A stretch of DNA of 64,000 bases from Protonemura montana (taxonomy: Eukaryota; Arthropoda; Insecta; Plecoptera; Nemouridae), in the NCBI GenBank assembly GCA_947568835.1, contig OX387610.1, forward strand, positions 14,923,001 through 14,987,000. Direction: 5' to 3'. How positions within the stretch are numbered: position 1 is the stretch's first letter; the number at the start of each line of letters is the position of its first letter. Of the stretch, positions 10,926 through 21,361 are shown one piece after another. The notes under the pieces are model-generated. The model made no database searches. It was given only the letters and a program-made list of their open reading frames with translations, and was not told the DNA's origin. The translations under genes were made by a program, and so were the position numbers.

Positions 10926-13923
10926 TCATGAGCGTAGGTTGTTGATGATAGGTTGTTGGAAAAGGGTAAGTGCAGCGCAGACTTGGAAAATTGTCGATGC
11001 GCTGGAACGATTCCAGTGTGAAATGCAATCGAGGATGCGATAAATTTTGACACGTTGAATTGCCCGTTCAACATGGATTCTGGCGCGTGCAATACGTAAT
11101 GTCTGTTGCACTTCCTCCGGGGTGAACTGAGATCTTCGTAAAAAGGGGGGAATGTTGAGGGTGACGCCCGGTGGCAAAATGTCAAACAGGACAAAACCCT
11201 TGTCCGCCATTACCATGTCGCCAGGAACCATATGGTTCAAGACTTGGCAATGCTTGACAAGGGCTTTATCCGACGTACTTCCTGGGTAGAGAGAACTACA
11301 ATAAGTTACAAATCCATTAGGTGCCACACCAATTAACGCTTTAAAGGTGTTGCGGGACTTGTAGTTACTATATGTAATATTTTGATGAGCCATGTTCTTT
11401 GGCTTCTCTATTAGAACCTCAGTGGCATCCAAAATTATCCGACAAGAATGAAATTTCTTAAATTCTTCGGGCAGACTAGGAATGTTTTTTTGCCGCGAAG
11501 GAACTTTCTTCATCATGTTCTTCACCAGCAACAAATGAAGAGCATCCAGTATGGTTAAAAAGATGTTGGATATTGTTCGTTCCGACTTTCCAAAGCGCAG
11601 GGCCAAGTCTTGAAGCGGAACATTTAACTTTAGTTTCATCGTTGTGATGAGGAGTTGGTCTTCGAGAGAAACGTTCGTCGCTGTCCATTCTGCCCCTTTT
11701 ATTTGAAAACGTCCCAAAAATGCCGCCATTGTTTGGAAATGTTTCGCACTGGGGAATCCTACAATGAAGGAAACAGAAAATGAAGGAAACAGAAAATGAA
11801 GGAAACAGAAAATGAAAGCTTGTTCATATCACTGTATTTATTAGGTATATAAAATGAACACGGAAGACTTTGTCATAATGTATAAAAGTAACTAGACGGT
11901 TGTAGCAGTTGTAGACTAGACACGTGTACACATGACCAGTTCTGTTCGGGAGAGAGGTTGGAGGGATGCAAGTTAAGCAACACTGAGCTGGGTCAGGTAT
12001 TGGATGGGTGATCATCATACACATGACCAGTTCTGTTCGGGAGAGAGGTTGGAGGGATGAAAGTTAGTACAGCAACTTCGCTCGCCTTGCTTATCAACCT
12101 CTCGACAGCATGGATTTGTGGAGGAATCCTGTTGTTTGCGTTGTACCGTCCTTCGGAAGGGACTTTAAGCTAGTGGTCCCCTTGGTGCTTTTCGACAGGC
12201 GTAGGCTACGTGTCGGCACCGGGTTTCCTTTCCTCCTTTCTAGGCTAGGTTAGGTTAGGCTAGATTGATCAACTACTACTTATTCACCGACGCCATTAGA
12301 CCAGTGCCGCATGGCCAGATGTCAAAACAGTCCGTCGTTAAACACCACAAATAGTAATTTTTAATAAATCACTGGTTATTATCAAATCAATAAACTATGT
12401 TTGTATTAATTGCATTATAGCATAATCACTGATTGTAAAATAACTCATGTTAAAATAAAAAAAAATAATAATTGAAATTGATTAAAAATTTTTTTTTCCT
12501 AGGTAGTAGTTCCTACAATTAACTTTGAGCGGAGTATGAGTCCTGTCCTGCAGCGTACCTTTCAGACAAGAGAGTTGATTTAAGTCTTGTATTCTTTAAA
12601 ATGCTTGTCGTTCGTGATGAATGATGAAGGGTTTCAACAACCAGGAATAAAACTGTGTGTTAAAAGCTAAGTAAAAAACGGGTGTAGCTGTATCTTATTG
12701 ATACGGCCGATATTTAAGCGGGACTACGTTCAACTACCGCGTAGCCACGTAGGTCAACTACAGTACTAACCATACTTCACATGCAAGTTTTACATCTCTC
12801 TTTATTTGGGTTGTGTTTTCATAACTAATTTACTTGCTGAAGGACTTTACAGATTGGGATAGAAGTGTCATCTTGCGATATATATATTTTATTTTGCATT
12901 AATCTAATGACGAGTGCTAAAAACGCCGCCTCCTCTCACGCCTCCAATATTTAGTTTATCGAAAATCAAATAAAAGTACTTCTAGAGAATTATCTGAACT
13001 TTTGAATGATAATAAATTGCATTCTGTCCTTTGTTTCCTGTAGGCTTGTAGGGGTTGTTACACATTTGCCATTTTGCTTAATTTAACATTGGTCTTATGG
13101 AGAGCATTAAAAACGCCAACCCCTCTCACGCCTCCAATATTTAGTTTATCGAAAATTAAAAAAAAAAGTACCTTTAGAGAATTGTCTGAACTATTGAATG
13201 ATAATAAGTCACACTCTGTACTTAGCTTCCTGTAGGCTGTAGGGCTTGTTACACATTTGCCATTTTGTAGAGAAAATCCATACATGCCTCCCTATATAAT
13301 GCACTTTAAGACGTTGTCACGTCAAAAATAACTTCAAAGTGATCAATTACACCTGCCTGTGTACATCCGGATTGCTTCATCGTTTTTATCCAAGAGTGAA
13401 AACGATATCTGACCTTGCGAACCTTCTAGGTCCACGACTCGTTTCTCGAGATGAGCATACTTCTTTGAAAGTTCAGAATATTTTTTTTGTAAAATGTCGT
13501 AGCGATCTTCCGACATTTCACGTTTTCTCTTTGCTTTTTCAGGCGATTCTAGTCTGTCAAATGTAGTCAAATTCCATGAGAAGCGGACAGGGCCAGCTGG
13601 CTTTCCATACGGAAAATGCCAGCTGCATATCCGTGTACTAGAGACCAACGTAAATTGTTCTCGTCTAAATGACAAGATGAGAAAATATTAGACACCTCAC
13701 ATATTTTGTTTTCAACAAATTGCAGGTTAGGTTCACCTAGTCAAGTTTCCACCTCCCTCGCGCTATAAACAACGCGCCGAAATTAGCTGCTGAAGAAACA
13801 AACTACTTGCCTGATAAGCTGAATCCATTTCTTCGATAGTTTCTCATCTTGGGGAAATCGGTAAAAACTATAGGACGAGTTCTTGCTTGAATTCGTGCAG
13901 TCGGGCACACAACAGAACCCCAT
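10926..13923 (-). CDS. ISL2EU THAP-domain DDE transposase
   Basis: Three exons on the minus strand: 13811-13923, 13357-13664, 10926-11758. They sum to 1254 nt, encoding 417 aa without internal stops. A THAP zinc finger (C2CH) occupies about residues 1-60 with C5, C9, C51 and H54. A lysine/glutamate-rich coiled coil follows at about 78-120. A helix-turn-helix lies at about 185-215, and the DDE nuclease has candidate catalytic D251 (ILDATE), D326 (MADKGF) and E371 (HVERAI). Frame closure requires GC donors in both introns (CAG|GCAAGT and CAG|GCAGGT). The nearby GT donors would shift the frame and break the THAP-type junction IRRxxF and the TGFPS junction. Intron 2 (11759-13356) hosts a 5S-SINE and another repeat. 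The gene looks potentially functional. Confidence 0.85.
11760..11815. repeat. Short 17-bp tandem repeat next to the transposase exon 3 acceptor
   Basis: About three copies of GAAGGAAACAGAAAATG, read on the plus strand. On the transcribed minus strand they form the pyrimidine-rich CATTTTCTGTTTCCTTC tract of the intron-2 acceptor. Confidence 0.8.
11930..12358 (+). mobile_element. 5S-derived SINE nested in transposase intron 2
   Basis: About 1.5 head units (ACATGACCAGTTCTGTTCGG at 11930 and 12021) run into a complete body and tail ending CCGTCGTTAAACACCACAAA. It is more diverged than the copy at 32.0-32.7 kb. Confidence 0.85.
12905..13312. repeat. About 190-bp tandemly duplicated dispersed repeat
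   Basis: CTCTCACGCCTCCAATATTT occurs twice, about 190 bp apart, each followed by TTTAGTTTATCGAAAAT and TTGTTACACATTTGCCATTT. A single related copy is at 30165-30320 (CATGCCTCCCTATATAATGC in both). It lies within transposase intron 2. Confidence 0.75.
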
Positions 13924-14062
13924 CTTGGATTTACTGTCACTGAGACTTGTGATGGCGGGAGCAGAGTGGATCAGACAATCCAGCAACGTCGCATTTCGCG
14001 GTGCCACATTTACGCTAACACCTCGATGTCAAGCATTAGGCGGCGCTCTAGCGACAAATCGC

Positions 14063-14308
14063 GCAACGTTGCAAGTGTAGTTCCCCGACGAAAAGCGATT
14101 TATTTTAAATCTTTTAGTTCCTGGGTTCAAAAACTCTGGCGCAAAACACTAAAACAAGATTGATGAAGCGTGTGGTGGTCTTTGTTTGATTCTCAGACAT
14201 GTTTTAAGGTAGATACAACTGTGTAAAGTTGACCCCTGTGTATTCCGCCATAAGCCAGTCCAGTCTCGCCCCCCGAAACCGCTTCGCGCGCTGCTACTTC
14301 GGTGCCCT
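14063..14308 (-). repeat. Right terminal inverted repeat of the ISL2EU element
   Basis: Reverse complement of the left repeat. Its inner border carries the 10-bp palindrome GCAACGTTGC at 14063-14072. Similarity to the left repeat fades at about this point. Confidence 0.9.
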
Positions 14309-14310
14309 AT

Positions 14311-15065
14311 TGTTTGGCTATTGGAGATCCAAACACATTGTCAAAAAACCAAAGTCTCGTTGTTGAAAAGAAGTGAATTTTTTTAAAATGACAGTTAAAC
14401 TGCCTTCTAGAAACAAATTGCCACCAAATGAAATTGGAGGATGCTACTAGATGGGGCCACTGTCGTTTCGTGTGTTAAGAAATAATAAATGTAATATTTC
14501 ATATTTCTCGAAAATTACTCGCATTTTGAGACTCAAATTAAGCTTCATTTATTCTAACCTCAACGATTGATATTTACATGGATCGATATTTTGTAGTCTA
14601 GAGGTTTGTTAAAAAGGACAGCAGCAACCGCCATCGGGTGGCATCTACCGTTACCACCTGTTGCCGGCCTCGTTTGCTCAGCAGCAAGCGCCATCGGGTG
14701 GCACCTACCGTTACCACGTGTTGCCAACCTCGTTTGCTCAGCAGCAAGTGCCATCGGGTGGCACCTACCGTTACCACGTGTTGCCGGCCTCGTTTGCTCA
14801 GCAGCAAGCGCCATCGGGTGGCACCTACCGTTACCACGTGTTGCCAACCTCGTTTGCTCAGCAGCAAGCGCCATCGGGTGGCACCTACCGTTACCACGTG
14901 TTGCCAGCCTCGTTGGCTTAGCAGCAAGCGCCATCTGGTGGCACCTACCGTTACCACGTGTTGCCGGCCTCGTTTACTCAGCAGAAAGTTCAACATAAAC
15001 GCTGGCTCTCTGTCTGTATACCTAAAAACTCACTGCTTTTGTCGCACAACTTTCCATGTACCTTT
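14311..15065 (+). mobile_element. 60-bp-minisatellite element, copy 1
   Basis: A left flank at 14440-14600 (GATGCTACTAGATGGGGCCA, AATTACTCGCATTTTGAG, CCTCAACGATTGATA) leads into the array at 14622-14990. A right flank follows (AAAGTTCAACATAAACGCTGG). Flanks and core are shared with copies at 18.5, 20.9 and 25.9 kb (inverted). No terminal repeats or target duplication were identified, so the outer limits are approximate. Confidence 0.65.
14622..14990 (+). repeat. 60-bp tandem array, about 6 copies
   Basis: The unit reads CAGCAGCAAGCGCCATCGGG then TGGCACCTACCGTTACCACG then TGTTGCCGGCCTCGTTTGCT. Because 60 is a multiple of three, several frames stay open on both strands; these are not genes. 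Confidence 0.95.
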
Positions 15066-15766
15066 CCACTGAATATTTCAACACTCACGAGCAAAACAAA
15101 TAAACACAAGTGACAGACACTTTTCACTAATCAAGATTAATCGCATGTTTACAGCTAGTTTAATATTTAATCGCAATAGATTTAAAAACTATCATAACAT
15201 CCATGCTAAGTTTCCGACAATAACGCTATCAAAACTTGACTAAAAAAAAAATCAGAATCGCATTACAAAACAATTAAGATTATTGCATCAGAGTATGATG
15301 CCAGTGCTCAATGAAAATAATCTCCACAAATACGACGCACCAATTCTTTACAAAGTGCTATCATCTTGTTTTCCTATACCAGATATTTTTCCAGCAAACT
15401 AATTGGTTTGAATTCGTGGAATACGCTTTAATGTGCGTTGTGTGTGTTTTTGTGAACTGAGAGAGATCAGGGACCAGCCGAGATGTAATAAATTGTTATC
15501 AGCGCCACGCATTCACCTGTTTATAACGCTGATAACACTTCTGATAACGCAGCTGATAACACGGCTTATCATTTGGAAGATTTCTGATACATGACGGGTA
15601 CATCCGGCCCAATCATATGCGATCCTCGCTTATCTGTGGGGTTCAGAGATGGAAAAACTATTGCCACCTACAAGCAGTAATCTGAACTAACTCATGTTAA
15701 TTGCGATACGGTTTTTCATATATTTTAGACATTTTTCTATAATTTAACATCTAAACATCAAGAAAA
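15066..15766. other. Intergenic, with a GATA-site cluster
   Basis: No gene seen. The notable content is the cluster of TGATAA motifs at 15496-15571, listed separately. Confidence 0.5.
15496..15571. promoter_or_regulatory. Homotypic cluster of five GATA motifs
   Basis: TGATAA or its complement TTATCA at 15496, 15530, 15542, 15554 and 15566, with 12-bp spacing among the last four. GATA factors bind WGATAR. Whether this is regulatory or a chance tandem repeat is unknown. Confidence 0.35.
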
Positions 15767-16390
15767 CGCACTGTTTTGACATCTGGCTTTGCGGTACTGG
15801 TCTAATGGCGTCGGTGAATGAGTGGATGATGATAAACCTAGTCAAGTTTAGAAGGGAGAAGAGGAAACCCGGTGCTGGCACGTACCCTACTCCTGTCGAA
15901 GACCAAGGGGACCACCGGCTTAACGTCCTTCCGAAGGACGGTACAACGCGAACAACAGGATTCCTCCACAAATCCATGCTGTCGAGAGGTTGATAAGCAA
16001 GGCGAGTGAAGTTGTTGTCGAGAGGTTGATGAGCAAGACGAGTGAAGTTGATGTCGAGAGGTTGATAAGCAAGGCGAGTGAAGTTGGTGTCGAGAGGTTG
16101 ATAAGCAAGGCGAGTGAAGTTGCTGTCGAGAGGTTAATAGGCGAGGCGAGTTAAGTTGCTGTCGAGAGGTTGATAAGCTGTCGAGAGGTTGATAAGCAAG
16201 GCGAGTGATGTTGATGTCGAGAGGTTGATAAGCAAGGCGAGTGAAGTTGAGAGGTTGATAGGCAAGGCGAGTGAAGTTGGTGTCGAGAGGTTGATAAGCA
16301 AGGCGAGTGAAGTTGATGTCGAGAGGTTGATAAGCAAGGCGAGTGAAGTTGCTGTCGAGAGGTTGATGAGCAAGGCGAGTAAAGTTCCAG
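15767..16390 (-). mobile_element. 5S-SINE body/tail with 36-bp module expanded
   Basis: Tail and core are inverted (CGCACTGTTTTGACATCTGG, GCGTCGGTGAATGAG, CTTAACGTCCTTCCGAAGGA) from 15767 to about 15975. About 11 imperfect copies of a 36-bp unit, GTCGAGAGGTTGATAAGCAA then GGCGAGTGAAGTTGCT, follow to 16390. That unit occurs once in the ordinary SINE body. No 5S head remains. Confidence 0.85.
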
Positions 16391-18480
16391 AGCTTTTCCA
16401 GAATCCTTTGTACCTCGAAAAGCGAAAAATGGCGATAATTTGCAGTGTTTTATTTTTAAAATGACAGTTGGCCCGAATTTCATCCCAAAATGAACGGTGG
16501 CGCCGCTACCGGTAGAAATATGTTCTCTCAGACATTTAAAATTAACAAATCAGCTTAACTATTTCTTTTAGGAACAAAACTAGCCACACAGTTCATATTT
16601 AACACTAACATTGAAGTGTTTTAACAATGAAATTGACTACCATACAAGACAAAGACGTACAATTAAACTGACACGTCATACACTAACCAAGCCACACGGT
16701 TTTTTTTTTGCATGCCGAACACAGCACTATTATTTATTGGCGAATGCAGCTTTCTCCCGGCGTCTACAAGCTAGTTGGCGCTTGGTCACGACTTGACCCA
16801 CTTCTCTGTCACGAGCAAAGAAACGCCAAAACATCATCTTCAAACCTCCTCACGGCCCCCTGCCACATTTCTTACCGAAGCCGCACCCGCTTTCAAGATC
16901 GTCTTATGTAATGCTCGACTGTTTTGTTGTGATTTCCGTTCAGAATCAGCGAATGCACTTTTGCTTTCGAAGGAAGTCGGTCGGTCTCGAGGCGATCTAG
17001 GTCGCCGTGAGATCTGATGAGTTATGTCTAGAAGATGTTGGATTGAGATCGTGAAGAACTTCTTCTTATATCTGATGGAGTTTGATTGGATTTGTTTTTA
17101 GGAGGTTTTGCGTGGCGGTGATCAAAAGTCGTAGCTTCTTAAATTGTTATTTCGAAACCTTTCAAAGTAACGTGCATTCAAAGACGGAAGCACATTTTAA
17201 AATATGATTATTTAAAAATTACTAAATAGCCACAATTTGGCAAATTACTGTGGGACAAAAAAATTAGAAAAAAAATGGCACAGTATCAATAAAATGAACA
17301 CGACTTCCTGTAGTCAATTAATAGTTATTTTCATTTTTTTCAGCCATTTTTTTTTAAGTTTTTGGATAGACTTTTCAATAACACACAGAGCAAAAAAAAA
17401 ACTATTTTTAACAATTGATAATCGCTATGTAGTCTCGTTGTAAGAGGAGCGTGGCGTGAGATATTTTGTATCTGTTGGGCTTTGTGTCAAAGAAAACAAT
17501 CGTTGTATTTGAGGTTAAATTTGAAAAAAAAATTAATAAAAACCGTTTGAAAATTGTTAAAAAAGAGATTTTTTTGTGGATCTATGCGATTTTCAGGCAT
17601 AGTAGGTACATACGTTAAATAATGGTGAACATGTTTTAAAATTTTTGTGAAATTTCATGTCATTTTCTTGCTTTTCTGTGGCATATCATCCTTTAACGCC
17701 ATAAAAACGATGATTAAAACCACTCCGCTGCGTCAATCCATTGGGAGTGGTCATAGTTGACTCAATGATTCAATTCTCCACAGAAATCTTAACAAAGTTG
17801 ACAACCTCCAAATATTTCAAAGAAACGTTAAATTTTTCTTTAATGGAAAAAGAATTTTACCTTTGGACGGACTACAACCAAAAATACTAGATTTATGTCT
17901 TTATGTACAATTTATTATTAGCTGTTCTTTTTATTTTTGAATTATATTGACAAAGCATAACATGTAACATTGTATAATGCGAATAAAATATTATTATTGT
18001 TATTATTTTTGGAATCCTAAAAACACCCAACAGCTAAAAATAACCGACAGTTTTTCAAATATGGGTGGTAACCCAGTAAACGACTCAAAACACAAACTGC
18101 ATTGAGGTACAATATTTTATGAGTTATCTTCATGATTTTGGTCAACAGGAACTTCAAAACGTCTTGTCGGTCTCAGGCCGAGCCCAGCTTCCTCGAGCGA
18201 GGAACGAGGATAAGGTGATGATAAGGTACGTGATAAGATGGAGGAAACCGAAGATAACATCTGGCCCAAACAAGATTGAGAACCACTAACTAATTGGCCA
18301 CATGCTATGCCAGTATGATAAGACTACTTATGTAAGGTAACCGTTGAACTGGCGAAATATTTCTGGATATGGATTAAAGATTAAACTCTATTAAACTTTA
18401 GAGGTACACTGAAGATTATAATGGATTTACTGGTTTTATTTGAGTCGTAGCATTGAGTTTATAGTTTAGTCAGAATCCCT
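16391..18480. other. Intergenic, nothing recognised
   Basis: A mixed stretch at 16700-17010 has overlapping ORFs of 60-80 aa without domain signal. The rest is AT-rich. No gene supported. Confidence 0.5.
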
Positions 18481-19310
18481 GCGCTAATGTTAAGCTGTCT
18501 TCGTCGAAAATAGCCACCAAATGATTACAATAAAAAATTGAAGATGCTACTAGGTGGAGCCACTGTCGTTTTGAGTGTTAAAAAATTGAATTCTGTTATT
18601 TCTCGCAGATTACTCGCATTTGAGACTGGTTTACACTCAATTAATCTTTATTAATGCTAACCTCAACGATTGATAAACATGTATCGCGATATTTTGAGTT
18701 GTAATTATTAATTTGAGGAGTTTTGTTAAAAAAAATTGTCGCTAGCGCCATCATGTGGCACCTACCGTTACCACGTGTTACCGGCCTCGTTTGCTCAGCA
18801 GCAAGCGCCATCGGGTGGCACCTACTGTTACCACGTGTTGCCGGCCTCGTTTGTTCAGCAGCAAGCGCCATCGGGTGGCACCTACCGTTACCACGTGTTG
18901 CCGGCCTCGTTTGTTCAGCAGCAAGCGCCATCGGGTGGCACCTACCGTTACCACGTGTTGCCGGCCTCGTTTGCTCAGCAGCAAGCGCCATCGGGTGGCA
19001 CCTACCGTTACCACGTGTTGCCGGCCTCGTTTGCTCAGCAGCAAGCGCCATCGGGTGGCACCTACCGTCATAACGTGTTGCCGGCCTCGTTTGCTCAGCA
19101 GCAAGCGCCTTCGGGTGGCACTTACCGTTACCACGTGTTGCCGGCCTCGTTTGCTCAGCAGCAAGCGCCATCGGGTGGCACCTACCGTTACCACGTGTTG
19201 CCGGCCTCGTTTGCTCAGCAGTAAGCGCCATCGGGTGGCACCTACCGTTACCATCGTTTGCTCAGCAGAAAATCTTTGACTTAACGTAAAAACTCTAGGG
19301 TTATAGCTTC
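18481..19310 (+). mobile_element. 60-bp-minisatellite element, copy 2
   Basis: The left flank (GATGCTACTAGGTGGAGCCA, CGCAGATTACTCGCATTTGA, ATCGCGATATTTTGAG) leads to an array of about 8.8 units at 18735-19262. The right flank is CAGCAGAAAATCTTTGAC. Confidence 0.65.
18735..19262 (+). repeat. 60-bp tandem array, about 8.8 copies
   Basis: Same unit as 14622-14990. Copies are highly similar; differences include GCTCAG/GTTCAG and one CATAACGTG variant. Open frames up to 196 codons are repeat artefacts. Confidence 0.95.
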
Positions 19311-19759
19311 TGGAAGAATGAAATGAATATCAAAGAAATTTCTTTTAATCTGCTAATTAATTTAGAACGTTATCACGAATCAGTACGACGATTAAAGAAA
19401 TTAGAAATTGTTTCCACTGAGTTTTTATCGCACGCATTTAATTTGTACTTGTAGCTCAAAGTTTTTTTATATCTGTCAGAGATGTACGACGATGTATCAC
19501 TTTCCTCTGATGATTGACAAGCAATAATTTCTTAACTTTCGACTCACTGACCTTTAGCCCCGTGTGTTTGGCAATTAGCACCTGAAAAAACCTGCATCAC
19601 CTGAAAATCATTAGCACCATTCCGATCTCGAGGCGGAAATACCAACAAGGCGACCTGAGATCGTTGGCCCAGAATAGCAACATGAAATCTAAATTAATCC
19701 AGTGCTGTTGGATTCATTTCTGAAGTAATTTTTTAAAGTTTTTGATTGGACATTTTCAG
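19311..19759. other. Intergenic, nothing recognised
   Basis: AT-rich. No supported feature. Confidence 0.5.
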
Positions 19760-20224
19760 CCATACTCCTGTCGAAGACCAAGGGGATCGCCGGCTTAACG
19801 TCCCTTCCGAAGGACGGTACAACGCGAACAACAGGATTCCTCCACAAATCCATGCTGTCGAGAGGTTGATAAGCAAGGCGAGTGAAGTTGCTGTCGAGAG
19901 GTTGATAAGCAAGGCGAGTGAAGTTGCTGTTGAGAGGTTGATAAGCAAGGCGAGTGAAGTTGCTGTCGAGAGGTTGATAAGCAAGGTGAGTGAAGTTGCT
20001 GTCGAGAGGTTGATAAGCAAGGTGAGTGAAGTTTCTGTCAAGAGGTTGATAAGCAAGGTGAGTGAAGTTGCTGTCGAGAGGTTGATAAGCAAAGCTTATC
20101 TCTCCCGATCTCCACCTGTCACGGGTGTTGCTCTAACCAATTGGGCATCAATTTTTTAGACAGTTATAGTGTTGATAATAATAAAATACCCCGCGCATTG
20201 CAAGCGTTTGCAATTTAAATACAG
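19760..20224 (-). mobile_element. Chimera: 36-bp SINE module array fused to a tRNA-SINE
   Basis: The 5S-SINE core (CTTAACGTCCCTTCCGAAGG) and about 6.6 copies of the 36-bp unit run to 20094. They are joined without a gap to a tRNA-SINE head fragment (GATCTCCACCTGTCACGGGT). A tRNA-SINE tail in plus orientation ends at 20222 (GCAAGCGTTTGCAATTTAAA). Confidence 0.8.
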
Positions 20225-20930
20225 ATTTCATCTAAAACTTAACATCTCACAAAGGCAACTCCATTATTGGTTGACCTTACACAGTTTTTCCTGTCTGTTT
20301 TTATTTTTTACTGTATAAGAAACGTAAAAACAAGTACTTGTACTTTTAAAAAGCCTCTTTACTTCACGGTTCAAGCTGTCCCATTATTAAAGACAACTAT
20401 ATTTTTCCACCGTCTCCACATGCACAGCCCATCGAAGGTTAAACTTCCTGACCCCGCGTAGCTTTAAGATATTTCTTTTTAAAAACGCAGGCCAACCATC
20501 TTTATACGAGCAAGCAACATCAATACCAGTCCTTTTTTTAAGATAAATATGTACCGTTTTATCATTATTAATCGCAGTTCAAGACGTTTTCAAGTTTTAA
20601 CCAACCTGTATTTATAAAGATATATAAAAAGTCACAGGTTTAATGAGCAAACGCATGATTAAAAGATTAAATTTAACCTGTTTTTACAGCCAGGCTCCTT
20701 TGCATTGGCGCTGTCAAAAACACCTTGCATCTTTTATGTAAGCATGAGACCGGCAGGTATCTCCAGTTCCCCAGCTAATGAGGAGCGATCGCTCTTCAAA
20801 TATTTCCGGGCATCGAAATATCTCCACATTTTCCTGTTGATTGTTTTTAAGAAGCTTAAAAACAGCTGACACAGCGCTAATTTAAAACTGACCATCACAA
20901 AATGGCCGCCAAATAACTTCTTTACCGCGA
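20225..20930. other. Intergenic, nothing recognised
   Basis: No ORF with domain content; no shared repeat. Confidence 0.5.
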
Positions 20931-21361
20931 CAAAAGTGTAAGATGCCGCCAGGTGGAGACACTGTCGCTTCGAGTGTTAAGAAACTTAATTTCATTATTT
21001 CTCGCAGATTACTCGCATTTGAGACTGGTTTACACTCAATTAATCTTTATTAATGCTAACCTCAACGATTGATAAACATGTATCGCGATATTTTTAATCT
21101 TTATTATTTAATTGTAGAGGTTTGTTAAAAAGGACAGCAGCAAGCGCCAGCGGGTGGCACCTACCGTTACTACGTGTTGCCGGCCTCGTTTGCTCGGCAG
21201 CAAGCGCCATCGGGTGGCACCTACCGTTACCACGTGTTGCCGGCCTCGTTTGCTCAGCAGCAAGCGCCATCGGGTGGCACCTACCGTTACCACGTGTTGC
21301 CAGCCTCGTTTGCTAATCAGAAAGTTTAATATTAACACTGGCTCTCCGACTTTACCTATAA
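20931..21361 (+). mobile_element. 60-bp-minisatellite element, copy 3 (short array)
   Basis: Left flank GATGCCGCCAGGTGGAGACA, then CGCAGATTACTCGCATTTGA. The array at 21137-21316 has only three units. Right flank AGAAAGTTTAATATTAACAC. Confidence 0.7.

Larger units (their letters stand above)
8826..14308. mobile_element. ISL2EU/IS4EU-type DNA transposon, apparently complete
   Basis: The termini are matching inverted repeats of about 245 bp (8826-9072 and 14063-14308) beginning AGGGCACCGAAGTAGC. They are flanked by AT at 8824-8825 and 14309-14310. TA is an equally possible reading because the end base is ambiguous; either fits a 2-bp target duplication. Inside are a plus-strand nuclease gene with SWIM and YqaJ-like motifs and a minus-strand THAP-DDE transposase gene, both with closed reading frames. 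A transposase plus a YqaJ-type nuclease is the known gene pair of the ISL2EU superfamily. A 5S-SINE and a tandemly duplicated repeat sit in transposase intron 2, so they inserted without breaking the coding sequence. Confidence 0.88.

Noticed and set aside
14560-15072. ORFs of 124-144 codons on both strands
   Set aside because: They are open only because the 60-bp repeat unit is a multiple of three and lacks stops; same for 18641-19279 and 25846-26483.
15920-16464. ORFs over the 36-bp arrays (also at 19.7-20.1 and 23.6-23.9 kb)
   Set aside because: Tandem expansion of a SINE module; the unit is divisible by three, so frames stay open.
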